Assembly: GCA_015063585.1 (NCBI GenBank)
Contig: SVTW01000015.1
Location: forward strand, 1 to 38,506
Length of the DNA: 38,506 bases
Direction of reading: 5' to 3'
Source of the DNA: Oscillospiraceae bacterium
GTDB lineage: Bacteria; Bacillota; Clostridia; Oscillospirales; CAG-272
Numbering within the stretch: position 1 is the first letter of the stretch; every line of letters begins with the position of its first letter. The notes beneath the pieces were generated by a model. The model was not told the DNA's origin. It saw only the letters and a list, made by a program, of their open reading frames with translations, and made no database searches. A program made the position numbers and the translations under genes. This document shows positions 1-9,400 of the stretch, piece after piece.

Positions 1-1
1 A

Positions 2-65
2 CATCATTCGCGAAGCGAGCATCATTAGGCGAAGCCGTCATCATTTGCCGAAGGCAAACATCATT
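2..65. repeat. tandem array of mini-hairpins separated by CATCATT
   Basis: The heptamer CATCATT occurs four times, at 2-8, 20-26, 39-45 and 59-65. Each of the three spacers is a different perfect small palindrome around a GAA triloop: CGC-GAA-GCG, GGC-GAA-GCC and TTTGCC-GAA-GGCAAA. The stems differ but always pair, so the folded shape is kept while the bases change. The array runs into the window edge, so its full length is unknown. It lies just past the terminator of the tRNA gene. I do not know its function; a small chromosomal repeat family is the most likely reading. Confidence 0.7.
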
Positions 66-66
66 C

Positions 67-106
67 AAAAAACGCACCTTTGTCGGTAGACAAAAGTGCG
101 TTTTTT
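67..106 (-). terminator. rho-independent terminator after tRNA-Val
   Basis: Inverted repeat with arms AAAAAACGCAC and GTGCGTTTTTT, extended inwards by TTTGTC/GACAAA around a short loop. On the minus strand the stem ends in a run of T, as expected for the end of the tRNA transcript. The T run on the other strand makes it potentially bidirectional. Confidence 0.85.
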
Positions 107-108
107 GC

Positions 109-185
109 TGGTGGAGACAGCTGGGTTCGAACCAGCGACCTCATGCATGTCAAGCATGCACTCTAACCAACTGAGCTATGCCTCC
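109..185 (-). tRNA. tRNA-Val (anticodon GAC)
   Basis: On the minus strand the 77 bases fold into a standard cloverleaf: acceptor stem GGAGGCA/TGTCTCC, D arm with AGTTGGTTA, anticodon stem CATGC/GCATG with loop TTGACAT, and T arm GCTGG-TTCGAAC-CCAGC. The anticodon GAC reads valine codons GUC and GUU. The 3' CCA is encoded. The gene has its own promoter upstream and a terminator directly downstream, so it is a single-gene unit. Confidence 0.95.
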
Positions 186-197
186 GCAACGCTATAT

Positions 198-226
198 ATT
201 ATAGCATATCCGAAAGCAAAATGCAA
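198..226 (-). promoter_or_regulatory. sigma-A promoter of tRNA-Val
   Basis: On the minus strand TTGCAT (-35, 221-226) and TATAAT (-10, 198-203) are separated by 17 bp. The -10 box lies 12 bases before the first base of the tRNA. Confidence 0.8.
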
Positions 227-280
227 TACCTTTTTTTAATATTTTTCAAAAAACTTTCTTTTAAACGGTCACTCAAAAAA

Positions 281-1003
281 TCAATCTATTTTTGCTTTTT
301 TGATCCGTTTTTTCATTTTCCGTAGATCGCGGAGCATACGCAAGGTGTCACGTATCACATGAACCTTCGATTCCCCGTGGTTTATTACCCGAACCGGCAT
401 TTCTACAATTTTAAAATTATGCTTTACAGCCCACAGAATGGCTTCAAAGTCAAATGCGAAGCCGTTGACCTCACAGCGCGGGAAAATTGCATCAACTGCC
501 TTTTGGGAAAATGCCTTGCAGCCACATTGCGAATCCGAAAGGCGAAATCCGCCCGCGATACAAAGAACCTTGATGTACACCTTTGACATTAGGCGACGAA
601 GGAACGTGTACCCTTCGTATCCGTCCTTTTGAAGATTTCTCGAACCAATCACAAGCTCTGCTTCAGGATGTTCTTCAAAGGTGGTGTACACCCTTTTGAT
701 TACATCGGTACCGTAGGCAAGGTCTGCATCGGTAAACATACGGATATCTCCCGTTGCCGCCAGCATTGCGGTGCGAACAGCATAGCCTTTTCCTTGATTG
801 GGCATATATGAAATCACACGGACGTTCGGAAGACCGAGTGCACGAACCGTTTCATCGCAACCGTCCGCGCTTCCGTCACTGCAAAAAATAATTTCATAGT
901 CCGAAAAATTCTCTTGCATATAATCGGAAAGCGTTTTTGCGGTGTCGGCAATTACGCGATTTTCATTATACATGGGGATACAAACCGAAATTTTCATAGT
1001 CAT
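281..1003 (-). CDS. family 2 glycosyltransferase, dolichyl-phosphate glucosyltransferase-like
   Basis: A 240-residue GT-A fold glycosyltransferase (GT2). The N-terminal strand and nucleotide-binding region read VCIPMYNENR (7-16), followed by CSDGSADG (41-48) and the metal-binding DxD motif DADL at 92-95. The block DSQCGCKAF (157-165) is typical of the ALG5/DPM1-like subgroup that moves a sugar from a nucleotide donor to a polyprenyl phosphate. No membrane anchor is visible; the C-terminus is very basic (RKMKKRIKKAK) and may bind the membrane surface. The ATG overlaps the stop of rlmA (ATGA), so the two are translationally coupled; an in-frame ATG two codons later is an alternative start. It is the last gene of the htrA operon. 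The exact sugar and acceptor cannot be read from the sequence. Confidence 0.88.
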   Translation of the reverse strand: MTMKISVCIPMYNENRVIADTAKTLSDYMQENFSDYEIIFCSDGSADGCDETVRALGLPNVRVISYMPNQGKGYAVRTAMLAATGDIRMFTDADLAYGTDVIKRVYTTFEEHPEAELVIGSRNLQKDGYEGYTFLRRLMSKVYIKVLCIAGGFRLSDSQCGCKAFSQKAVDAIFPRCEVNGFAFDFEAILWAVKHNFKIVEMPVRVINHGESKVHVIRDTLRMLRDLRKMKKRIKKAKID

Positions 1004-1818
1004 GCTTCCTTCCGATAGATAAATATGTCAAAATCCACTTCTGTGGTCAAGGTATCAATGGATTGCAGTTTTTGCTTATCCTGCGCTGATGTGCGCCAAT
1101 AGTAAGGGGTCATAGAAAAGAGTGCGTCGATTCCTCCCTGTCCTACCACTGTGATCTCATCTCGCAAGCGTTCCCGCGCGATCAAGGGTAGCCGAACAGG
1201 CAGATCGGATCGTCCGGGATTGGTGTAAGGGTTATCGTAGATCACCTTTTTAAGTCCCATCAAATGCTGTTCACCCGCGCCGACAAGAATCAATATTCCA
1301 CCCGGCTTTAAAACACGGGTAAATTCTGCCTCGGCGCAAGGGGCAAACAGATTGACAACCGCATCCGCCGCTTCATCACGGACGGGGAGATCGAACAAGC
1401 TTGCTACAACAAATCCTGCCCGTGACGAGATCTGCTTTGCACGACGCGCTGCATAATCAACACCGTCACGGGAAAGATCAACACCCAACACATCGCGCTC
1501 CATCGCGATCCGATTGGTGTAATATCCTTCTCCGCTTCCGGCATCGACCACGAATTTCGCGGTACTTTCCGCTAAAAGTGACTCCATTCGATTGGAAAGC
1601 ATTTGATAATATCCCGCATCAAGAAAGGTTCGGCGCGCAAGCACTGCGGCTTTTCCGTCCCCTTCTCCCGCATGTGTTCCCGCAAGGTTAAGGTATCCGC
1701 TTTTCGCAAAATCAAAGCAGTGCGAGCGTGCTCCCACGCAACGGCAGCTCTTTCCATCTGCCATTAACCCGGCTTTGCAGATCGGGCAACAAAGCGCTTC
1801 TAATACAGTCTGATTCAA
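1000..1818 (-). CDS. rlmA: 23S rRNA (guanine-N1)-methyltransferase, RlmA family
   Basis: A SAM-dependent enzyme of the RlmA(I)/RlmA(II) family, which methylates N1 of a guanine in hairpin 35 of 23S rRNA; some family members give resistance to tylosin-type macrolides. The N-terminus has the family zinc finger (CPIC, then a Cys-rich stretch ending in HCFDFAKSGY), and the Rossmann SAM motif DAGSGEGYYT follows. I chose the TTG at 1816-1818 as start because a perfect AGGAGG (1828-1833) lies 9 bases upstream. A longer reading from a TTG at 1845 would overlap the kinase gene and has no ribosome binding site. The chosen start gives 272 residues and lies just after the kinase stop. Whether it is the G745 or G748 type cannot be told here. 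Confidence 0.88.
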   Translation of the reverse strand: MNQTVLEALCCPICKAGLMADGKSCRCVGARSHCFDFAKSGYLNLAGTHAGEGDGKAAVLARRTFLDAGYYQMLSNRMESLLAESTAKFVVDAGSGEGYYTNRIAMERDVLGVDLSRDGVDYAARRAKQISSRAGFVVASLFDLPVRDEAADAVVNLFAPCAEAEFTRVLKPGGILILVGAGEQHLMGLKKVIYDNPYTNPGRSDLPVRLPLIARERLRDEITVVGQGGIDALFSMTPYYWRTSAQDKQKLQSIDTLTTEVDFDIFIYRKEA

Positions 1819-1822
1819 AATG

Positions 1823-3397
1823 TCAATCCTCCTGTTTTTCTGCAATTTGGTTTATGGGATCCTGTGGCTCGGTGAGCGGCAATTCAAACCAAAATGTGGA
1901 TCCAACTCCAATCTGACTGTTCACCCCATATGCCGCATGATGGTTTTCCAAAATTGCTTTTACGATCGAAAGTCCCAACCCTGTTCCGATCATCGCCATA
2001 CGGTGAACCTTGTCCACTTTATAGTAGCGGTCCCATATCAACGGCATTTCCTCAGGCGCGATTCCCTCGCCCGTATCACGAACAGAAATGCGAACCGTCC
2101 CCTCCGAAACGGTTTGAATGACCTCTACGCGCTTATCTTCTCCCGTGTAGTTAATTGCGTTATTGATCAGATTATAGATCACTTGCAAAAGCATACCGCG
2201 ATCCGCATAGATCCATGCCTCGGCATCTGCCTGAACGGTAATGTGATAGCCGCGGTGCTTGATCAATCTGTCATAACGGTTCAAAACCTCCCGAATGGCG
2301 GCAGAAAGATTAAACGGGGTCAGATTCAGTCCGGTTGCGCCCGATTGAATTCTTGAAAGATCGAGCAGGTCGTTTACCAATTCCGAGAGGCGGGTGGTTT
2401 CGTCGATAATCACCTGCATATTTTCCGGCGTATTTTCACCGGGTAGATCACGCATAACCTCTCCATATCCCTTGATGAGGGTTAAGGGCGTGCGTAAATC
2501 GTGAGAGATATTGGCGATCAGATCCTTTTGCAATCGGTCAAGACGTGACAGTTCCGTCGATGCGTAGTTCAACGTTGCGGCAAGCTCTCTTGTTTCCAAA
2601 TACCCTTTACCCGAAAACTCAACGTCGTACCGTCCTTTTGCGAGAATTTTCGCAGACTCGTTCATTTGAATCAAAGGTCTTGAAATATGGCGGTAAAGAA
2701 AATACACCATAATGGAGGAAAGGAGCATGATAATTGCCGCGATCCAAACAAATTGCATGGTCAACGTTCGCACAGTTGAGTCGAGCGGTTGAAGGCTTGC
2801 GTCGAGCAGGATCATATACCGCGTGTTTTCGTCCTGTTTTTCAATTTGAAAATAGACCATGCGTACGTTTTGCGGCGGAACGTGAACGGGATTTCCGTTT
2901 TCATCGTTGAAATGGAAGCGATCGAAAAAGAGATTCATATCAAAATTATTGTCAATTTCGTAGCCACCAAATGCAAACTGTGTAAAAAAAGAACCGTTGT
3001 TGCGGAGTGCGCGCAGATAAAATTGTCCAAGACGGTTATTATCAAAGGAAACGATCACGTTTCCGCCTGTTGCGTCAACGTTTACGATCTGCGCAACTCC
3101 ATTTGGATCAATTTTATAGACGACCACACACAGGGAGTGGTCCATCGCAGCTCGATATGCGGTAAGCTTCAGATCGTCCGATTCGAGCTTTTCGGAAAGC
3201 TCGATTGCGGTTTCCCGCATTTCATTCTGTTTTACCTTTTGAAAAAAAGTATCGAGAAGAAAAACCTGAAAAAGCCACGTGATTCCTAAAATAACCAGCA
3301 CAAACACCGCCATATAAATAGCCAACTTCCAACGAATGCTGATGGAAGACGGCTTTTCGCGGATGTCAGAGCGGATTTCATTTTGTTGCCGTTTCAT
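1823..3397 (-). CDS. membrane sensor histidine kinase
   Basis: A 524-residue two-component sensor. Transmembrane segment 1 lies at about 24-46, an extracytoplasmic sensing region at about 47-213, and transmembrane segment 2 at about 214-236. A HAMP linker follows, then a HisKA domain with the phospho-accepting His299 in ISHDLRTPL. The HATPase_c domain shows the N box (NNAINY, 412-417), G1 (DTGEGI, 441-446) and G2 (GTGLGL, 471-476). All catalytic motifs are present. The start codon overlaps the stop of the response regulator by four bases (ATGA), marking a cognate pair. Its place in an operon opened by an HtrA protease suggests it senses envelope or secretion stress; that is inference from context, since the sensing domain has no motif I recognise. 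Confidence 0.93.
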   Translation of the reverse strand: MKRQQNEIRSDIREKPSSISIRWKLAIYMAVFVLVILGITWLFQVFLLDTFFQKVKQNEMRETAIELSEKLESDDLKLTAYRAAMDHSLCVVVYKIDPNGVAQIVNVDATGGNVIVSFDNNRLGQFYLRALRNNGSFFTQFAFGGYEIDNNFDMNLFFDRFHFNDENGNPVHVPPQNVRMVYFQIEKQDENTRYMILLDASLQPLDSTVRTLTMQFVWIAAIIMLLSSIMVYFLYRHISRPLIQMNESAKILAKGRYDVEFSGKGYLETRELAATLNYASTELSRLDRLQKDLIANISHDLRTPLTLIKGYGEVMRDLPGENTPENMQVIIDETTRLSELVNDLLDLSRIQSGATGLNLTPFNLSAAIREVLNRYDRLIKHRGYHITVQADAEAWIYADRGMLLQVIYNLINNAINYTGEDKRVEVIQTVSEGTVRISVRDTGEGIAPEEMPLIWDRYYKVDKVHRMAMIGTGLGLSIVKAILENHHAAYGVNSQIGVGSTFWFELPLTEPQDPINQIAEKQED

Positions 3398-4092
3398 ATT
3401 CCCTCAAAGCGATAGCCAACCCCGCGCAGGGTTACAATATAGGAGCTATAGCGTCCAAGACTTTTACGCAGTAGCTTGATATGGGTATCAAGTGTTCTCG
3501 CGTCCCCAAAGAAATCGTATCCCCAAACCTCACAAAGCAGCTTTTCACGTGAAAGCGCGATATTTCGATTTTTCAGCAGATAGAAAAACAGATCGTATTC
3601 CTTGGGTGACATTTCAACCCGTTCACCGTCTATAAAGACAAGGCGCGCCGTAACATCGGCTTTCAGTCCGCCGCCGTCGAGCTCAATAATCTCATTTGGA
3701 CGCCGCGCTTCGGTGTCAACCTGCCCGCCGCGCTTTAAACGTTTCATGATCGCCTCAATGCGAAGCATCAGCTCCTTCGGGGAAAAGGGCTTGACTACGT
3801 AATCGTCAACGCCGACCTCAAAGCCGTTGATCCGATCGTATTCCTCCCCCCGCGCCGAGAGCATAATGATTGGCGTATCGGTAATTTTTCGAATCTCTCT
3901 GCAAGCCGAAAAACCGTCCAGCTCGGGCATCATAATGTCTATGACGATCAAATCATAGGTGTTATTCCGGCAAAGAAGCACGGCTTCCATTCCGTCCCCC
4001 GCTTCCGTTACGCGGTGACCTTCGAATTCAGCGTATTTTCGAACAAACGTGCGGATGCTTGCCTCGTCATCCACAACCAAAATGTGATACAT
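3394..4092 (-). CDS. OmpR/PhoB-family response regulator
   Basis: A 232-residue two-domain regulator. The receiver domain has the acidic pair Asp8-Asp9 (VVDDE), the phospho-acceptor Asp52 in VIDIMMPELDG, Ser79 in the switch position and Lys101 in KPFSP. The C-terminal winged-helix domain carries the typical end DTHIKLLRKSLG followed by TLRGVGYRFEG. It is preceded by a strong GGAGG site and lies 21 bp after htrA, so it is probably read from the htrA promoter. It should be phosphorylated by the kinase encoded immediately downstream. Confidence 0.94.
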   Translation of the reverse strand: MYHILVVDDEASIRTFVRKYAEFEGHRVTEAGDGMEAVLLCRNNTYDLIVIDIMMPELDGFSACREIRKITDTPIIMLSARGEEYDRINGFEVGVDDYVVKPFSPKELMLRIEAIMKRLKRGGQVDTEARRPNEIIELDGGGLKADVTARLVFIDGERVEMSPKEYDLFFYLLKNRNIALSREKLLCEVWGYDFFGDARTLDTHIKLLRKSLGRYSSYIVTLRGVGYRFEGI

Positions 4093-4113
4093 ATTCGTTA
4101 TCCTCCGTTTGTT

Positions 4114-5448
4114 TTACGATGCATCCTGACTTTTCATATAATCGGGAACATATTCTCCAAGTGTCAGTTCTGTGGTAAAGGATTCACCCTCTCGCTCGTA
4201 AACAATTGTCAGTACGTCTCCAACCTTCATAGTATTGACAATTTTATTCAATTCTGTTTCTGTTGCGACAGAGGTACCGTTGACCGAAACAATACGGTCC
4301 TTATATTGCAAATTGCTGTTAAAAGCAGACGTTACAACGTAAACACCGATCGTTTTAATGTTATAGCGATAATAATTGGAATAAAGATTTTCGGAGTTGA
4401 CCTCCCAAACCTCAAGCCCGTGGTCGGCAATTCCGCGAATATAACCGTATTGGATCAGATCCAATTCCACTTCATATGCAAGATCAATCGGAATCGCAAA
4501 GGCAAGCCCTTCCACACCCTCTGCCGCGTATTTTGCGTTGACGATCCCAATCAGCTGACCGTCCAGATTGAAAAGCCCGCCACCCGAGTTTCCGGAATTC
4601 ACTGCCGCGTTGGTTTGCAAAAGTGTCATTTCGGTTCCGTCCGCCACCTTAATATTCCGCTCGGTTGCGCTGATAATGCCATTGGTTACAGTGCCTCCAA
4701 GGGTTCCAAGCGGATTACCGATCGCAACAACGTGCTCACCTACCAACAATCTTGCACTTTTTCCATGCTCGGCAAAGGTGAATGTTTGCCCTTCTTTCGG
4801 TTCAATTTTGATCACAGCAAGGTCGGTTCGCGCGTCATATCCAACAAGTGCAGCTTCGAAAACAGCGCCCGAATTGAGCGTTACCGAAATGGATTTCGTG
4901 GTTGCATTTTCGTTTGCGATCACGTGGTGGCAGGTCAGAATATATCCGTCGGCTGAAATCAGAACACCGCTGCCCGATCCGCTCGTGGCTTGCGTTCCGT
5001 AAAAGGTTTCCACAGAGAAGGTAACGTCAAGCTCAACCACCGAATCCTGCACCTTTTGCACGACCTGTGAAACCGTGAAAACATCTTCCCCGGCTGAGCC
5101 ATGGGCAGGTGTGCCGTTATCATTTTTGTCTATGATGCTTGCGGGATTATCATGATAAATCGAATCGTCGGACGGAGAATCAGACTCATTGTTTTCCGAT
5201 TCCGCTTCAAAAAGCGACCGCGCATAAAGTACGCCGCCGATCCCCGAGATAAAAGAGAGCGTAACACATAGGATCAGAATTAAAATGAAAATTGCCGCAT
5301 GCGATCCGTTCTTTTTGGGCTTTTTTTCATGGTTTTGGGATTGCTTTGGTATTCCCGATGAAAACACGTATTCATATCCATTTCCCGATGCGGAATTTGT
5401 TCGCGGACCAAAGATGTTTGTATCAAAATGTTCGTTGTTTTTGCTCAT
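4114..5448 (-). CDS. htrA: HtrA/DegP-type membrane-anchored serine protease
   Basis: A 444-residue trypsin-like protease. Order of parts: a cytoplasmic basic and Asn-rich N-terminus, one transmembrane anchor at about 51-73, an acidic Ser-rich linker (about 80-120), the protease domain and a C-terminal PDZ domain (about 340-430). The catalytic triad is visible: His175 in LTCHHV, Asp209 in RTDLAVIKI and Ser288 in NSGNSGGG. The family degrades or refolds misfolded proteins outside the membrane. The ATG is preceded by CGGAGG at a suitable distance. It heads the minus-strand operon with a two-component system; a closely similar functional link (CssRS controlling HtrA) is known in Bacillus. Confidence 0.93.
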   Translation of the reverse strand: MSKNNEHFDTNIFGPRTNSASGNGYEYVFSSGIPKQSQNHEKKPKKNGSHAAIFILILILCVTLSFISGIGGVLYARSLFEAESENNESDSPSDDSIYHDNPASIIDKNDNGTPAHGSAGEDVFTVSQVVQKVQDSVVELDVTFSVETFYGTQATSGSGSGVLISADGYILTCHHVIANENATTKSISVTLNSGAVFEAALVGYDARTDLAVIKIEPKEGQTFTFAEHGKSARLLVGEHVVAIGNPLGTLGGTVTNGIISATERNIKVADGTEMTLLQTNAAVNSGNSGGGLFNLDGQLIGIVNAKYAAEGVEGLAFAIPIDLAYEVELDLIQYGYIRGIADHGLEVWEVNSENLYSNYYRYNIKTIGVYVVTSAFNSNLQYKDRIVSVNGTSVATETELNKIVNTMKVGDVLTIVYEREGESFTTELTLGEYVPDYMKSQDAS

Positions 5449-5501
5449 AATACAAAGACCTCCGTTTTTTTGATTTTTCCAGAATATCGAAAATCGGCTA
5501 T

Positions 5502-5507
5502 ATTATA
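5502..5507 (-). promoter_or_regulatory. possible -10 box of the htrA operon
   Basis: A perfect TATAAT on the minus strand 53 bases before the htrA start. No good -35 box is seen at 16-18 bp, which would fit a promoter that needs an activator such as the response regulator of the same operon. GATTTT/AAAATC (5472-5495) forms a loose inverted repeat in the leader. Confidence 0.4.
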
Positions 5508-5570
5508 GAAAGGAATTGTGAAGATTGGTTGAAGACGGAGCAAAAAAATTTTGAAAAATACAAGTACGTC

Positions 5571-5599
5571 TTGTTTTCGTTGTCTTTTTTTGATATAAT
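5571..5599 (+). promoter_or_regulatory. sigma-A promoter for the queG-like/addB/addA operon
   Basis: TTGTTT (5571-5576) and TATAAT (5594-5599) are separated by 17 bp, about 50 bases before the start codon of the queG-like gene. No other convincing promoter is seen before addB or addA, so all three genes probably depend on it. Confidence 0.65.
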
Positions 5600-5648
5600 A
5601 ATAGTGTATTATACTTATTATACCATAAAAAAACAAAAAGAGGAAGAT

Positions 5649-6494
5649 ATGTTTCATTTTTTATCGGATTTTTTTCAAAAAAATTCTATAAATTGCTTTG
5701 CGCCGATAGCACTTTCCAACTGCAGGATCACAAAACCGTATCTTTTGGAACAAAGCGGCATTCAGAGCGGAACTGTTTTTATGATTGCGGTTCCCTATTT
5801 TACAAAAGCATGTCAGGATCCGTGCCGAAATATCTCGGCATATGCCGTATCCAATGACTATCATATCTTCTTTCGTTCGCTGTTTGACGAGATTCTCCCG
5901 CTATTGCGAGAGTATTTTCCCGACAATCGATTTGTCGGATTTGCCGATCATTCTCCAATTAATGAAATTGATGCTGCGGTGCGCGCGGGGCTTGGGGTGC
6001 TTGGTGACAACCACATGCTTATCACCCCGCTATATTCCTCCTACGTTTTTCTCGGAGAAATTATTACAGACGCCAAGATTCCCACCGAGCTTTATCCTCT
6101 GCGCTCCTGCAACGCGTGCGGTGCGTGTCAACGCGCTTGTCCTGCAAATACCTGCGGTGGCACGTGTCTTTCGGCTTTGACGCAGAAAAAGGGTGTACTG
6201 ACGACCTCTGAAATCGATTTGATTCGGCGTTTTCAAACTGCGTGGGGGTGCGATATTTGTCAACAGGTCTGTCCTCATACCCAAAAAGCATTGGAAAACG
6301 GAACGATCTACACACCGATTCCTTTTTTTCAAGAAAATCAGATCTCGTCTTTAACAACAGACCTCATTAATGAAATGACACAACCCGTATTTGAAGCACG
6401 CGCATATGCTTGGCGCGGGAAAGAACCAATCTTGCGTAATCTCAAAATAATCGAAAATAAAAATGATAAGGAGGACTCCACATGCTCAACCTGA
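5649..6494 (+). CDS. QueG-like epoxyqueuosine reductase, short form
   Basis: Resembles QueG, which reduces epoxyqueuosine to queuosine in tRNA, the last step of the pathway, using cobalamin and two [4Fe-4S] clusters. The region GFADHSPINE (97-106) followed by AGLGVLGDNHML matches the active-site region of QueG, with Asp100 at the place of the proton-donating Asp. Two ferredoxin motifs follow: C154-x2-C157-x2-C160-x3-C164-P and C201-x2-C204-x3-C208-P. The protein is 281 residues from the ATG at 5649, clearly shorter than the about 350-390 of classical QueG, and lacks the C-terminal HEAT-type region. I chose this ATG because GAGGAAG precedes it; an upstream in-frame ATG at 5529 would start before the promoter. 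It overlaps addB by 13 bases. Confidence 0.75.
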   Translation: MFHFLSDFFQKNSINCFAPIALSNCRITKPYLLEQSGIQSGTVFMIAVPYFTKACQDPCRNISAYAVSNDYHIFFRSLFDEILPLLREYFPDNRFVGFADHSPINEIDAAVRAGLGVLGDNHMLITPLYSSYVFLGEIITDAKIPTELYPLRSCNACGACQRACPANTCGGTCLSALTQKKGVLTTSEIDLIRRFQTAWGCDICQQVCPHTQKALENGTIYTPIPFFQENQISSLTTDLINEMTQPVFEARAYAWRGKEPILRNLKIIENKNDKEDSTCST

Positions 6495-9400
6495 TATACG
6501 GAACATCAGGCGCGGGTAAAACCGGTGCCCTGATACAAAGGATCCGTCAGGATATTGAAAACAAACAGAAGTGTTTTCTTTTGGTGCCCGAACAGCAGGC
6601 ATACATCAGCGAGCGAGATCTTCCCGCCGCGCTTCCGCAAAACGCGGGGCTTTATTTTGAGGTGGTCAATTTTTCAAGTCTTGCCGAAGACGTTTTTTGC
6701 GAATACGGTGGAATCACACAAGGAACACTCTCAAATTCGATGCGAAATCTTTTGATGTGGGACACCCTGCGCTCACTTGCCCCACTTTTAAAACGGTATG
6801 GAAAAGGTGCCGCAAGCGACACCTCTATGACGCATTTGATGCTGCAAGCAGTAAATGAGCTTCGAATGAACAACATCGATTCCAAAAAGATCGAGGAGAG
6901 TGTAAATCAAATTGACGCCGATACAGCATTGCGTGAAAAATTAAGCGATATAGCATTGATCGAAGCGGTTTTTCACGATAGAAACGAAAGTGTTTTCGGA
7001 ACTGATCCATCGGATAAGCTTTTGCGAATGGCGACCGTTCTTGATGCGCACACTTATTTTCAAAACACAAACGTTTACATCGATTCTTTTACAAGCTTTA
7101 CCGCGCAAGAATATGCCGTTCTGCTCCGTATTTTAAAACAGGCCGACGCCGTTACGGTTTCTCTTTGTACCGACGCTCAAAGCTCCAAGCTTCCGCATTT
7201 TGAAAGCTTAACGGAAACAATGAAACGACTCAAAAAGCTTGCTTCGTCTTCCAATACCGATGTAACGGTTACCCAACTTTTACCGAAAAGTGCAAGGAAA
7301 TTCGGGATTTTTGATTTTTTGGAAAAAAATATATGGAAATTTGACCTTCGAAAAGAGGCACTCCCGATCTTTACCGAGGAGGAACAGAAACGGGTTCAGA
7401 TCCGCTCCTGCACCAATTTATATGAGGAAGCAGAGGCTGCCGCGCTGCACGTTTTAGAGCTGATCCACAGCGGTATGCATTACGGTGATATTGCGGTGAT
7501 CGTACGCGATACGGAGGTCTATCGCGGTGTTTTAGACGCGGCATTTGAACGTTACGGAATCCCCTATTTTCTCTCGGAGGCAACCGATCTTTCCTCAAAG
7601 CCACTCTCCAGATTGATCTTTTCTGCCCTTCGTGCCGTAAACCGGCATTATCACGTACAGGATATCATCACATTGGTAAAAACAGGGCTTGCAGGGGTCA
7701 GCGTCAAGGATGCCGCTCTGTTTGAGGAATACTGTGAAACATGGCATCTTTCGGGAAGCCGTTTTTCCGACCCATATTGGAGCATGAACCCAGACGGGCT
7801 GACGACCGATCGCTCCGAGCGCGCCGAGGAAATTCTTGCCGCCGCAAATCAAGCCAGAAAACAGATCATGGAGCCGCTTGAACGACTCTCGCTTGATCTC
7901 CACGTTGCGCAAAACACGGGCGAGCAATGCCGCGCAATTTACGACTATCTCACACGGCTGCAGATTTCCGAGCAAATGACAGAGCAGGCTAAAAAAGAAC
8001 TTACGCAAGGGCAACGCCGAGAGGCGGGCGAAACCCTTCGCACCTACCGTATTCTGATGGATGCACTCGTCACCCTTGCAACCTCTCTGCCCGAATCCAG
8101 GCTTTCCACCGAGGAGCTTCTCACGGCTCTTACCCTCCTCTTTTCCGATACGCAAATGTCCTCGGTACCCAATGTTCACGATTGTGTCATCATCGGTTCC
8201 GCGGCAACATTGCGCGTGGAAAACGTAAAGGCGTCCCTTTTACTTGGACTTTGTGAAGGTGAATTTCCGCGTTCTCAGACCGAAACGGGAATCTTTACCG
8301 AATCGGATAAAATCAAGCTCGAATCTGCCGGACTTTCGTTTGCATCTCGCGAAAATCTGCGCGCCTCCGAGGAATTGTTCTACATTTACCGCGCAGTTAC
8401 CAAACCCACTGACAATCTCTACCTTTCCACGGTTGAAATGCAAATTGACGGATCTGCCCGTACGCCCTCCATCGCGTTTAACCGCATTTGCTATCTGCTC
8501 ACAAGAAAGCCAGTCCGCTTTGATACGGCATTGCTTCAAGGTGTTTTGGAAAAAGCGTCCCCGCAGGAATGGAAACCGCAGCTTACTATTCCAAATGAGG
8601 AATCCGCTCGCCTCTTACGGCTCTCACAATCCAAAATTCGCTCCTTTGTCCTCTGCCCGTTTTCTTACTTTACTTCCTATCGGTTGGGACTGCGTGAAAA
8701 AAAGGATGCACGCCCAAGCTATGCGGATGACGGTATTTTTCTGCATCACATTTTTGAGCGTGTTTTGAAAGAATTGCTCCGTGAGGACGGAACACTTGCG
8801 TTCCCTTCTGAAATTGAGGTGGAGACACTTGCGAACAAAATTGTGGACGAATATATTTTACAGGTCTGCCCTTTGCCGCCCGAACACATGGACGCGAGAC
8901 TTTTGCATCTTTTTGTACGGTTGCGCAAGCTCTCCCTGATCATTCTACGCGAAATTTTAGATGAGCTTAGCACCAGCGGTTTTGTGCCCCAAAAATTCGA
9001 ACAAAAATTGGGGGATCCGTACGCAGGTCTTCCCACGGTTACTTTGGAACTGAAAAACGGATCCCGCGTTGTTTTGGACGGCACGGTTGACCGTGTGGAC
9101 ATGATGCGCGAGCAAGGCCGTGTTTTTGTACGCGTTGTTGACTACAAATCAGGTGAACATAAATTCAGCATTGATGAGGTTCGCACCGGATTGGATATTC
9201 AGCTCGTGTTATATCTCTATGCGGTATGCCAAGTTAATTCCGCCGACACGGTCGCGTCCGGCGCGCAATATCTTTATGCTACAACCGATAAGAGCGGGAT
9301 TCATGTAAACCGAAGCGGTTTTTTGCTTGATGAGGAGAGCTTTTTACAATCGGCCGACCGTTCTGAGGGTCGTAAACACTCCAATAAATTGACCTTGCTA

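Noticed and set aside
1-66. CRISPR-like array at the left edge
   Set aside because: The repeat is only 7 bases and the spacers are palindromes of 11-13 bases; no cas genes are present.
4015-4956. Open frame of 313 codons opposite htrA
   Set aside because: Antisense to the protease and regulator genes, with no start signals and no family resemblance.
5594-5622. TATAATAA/TTATTATA inverted repeat in the queG-like leader
   Set aside because: The region is almost pure A and T, so an 8-bp match is expected by chance.
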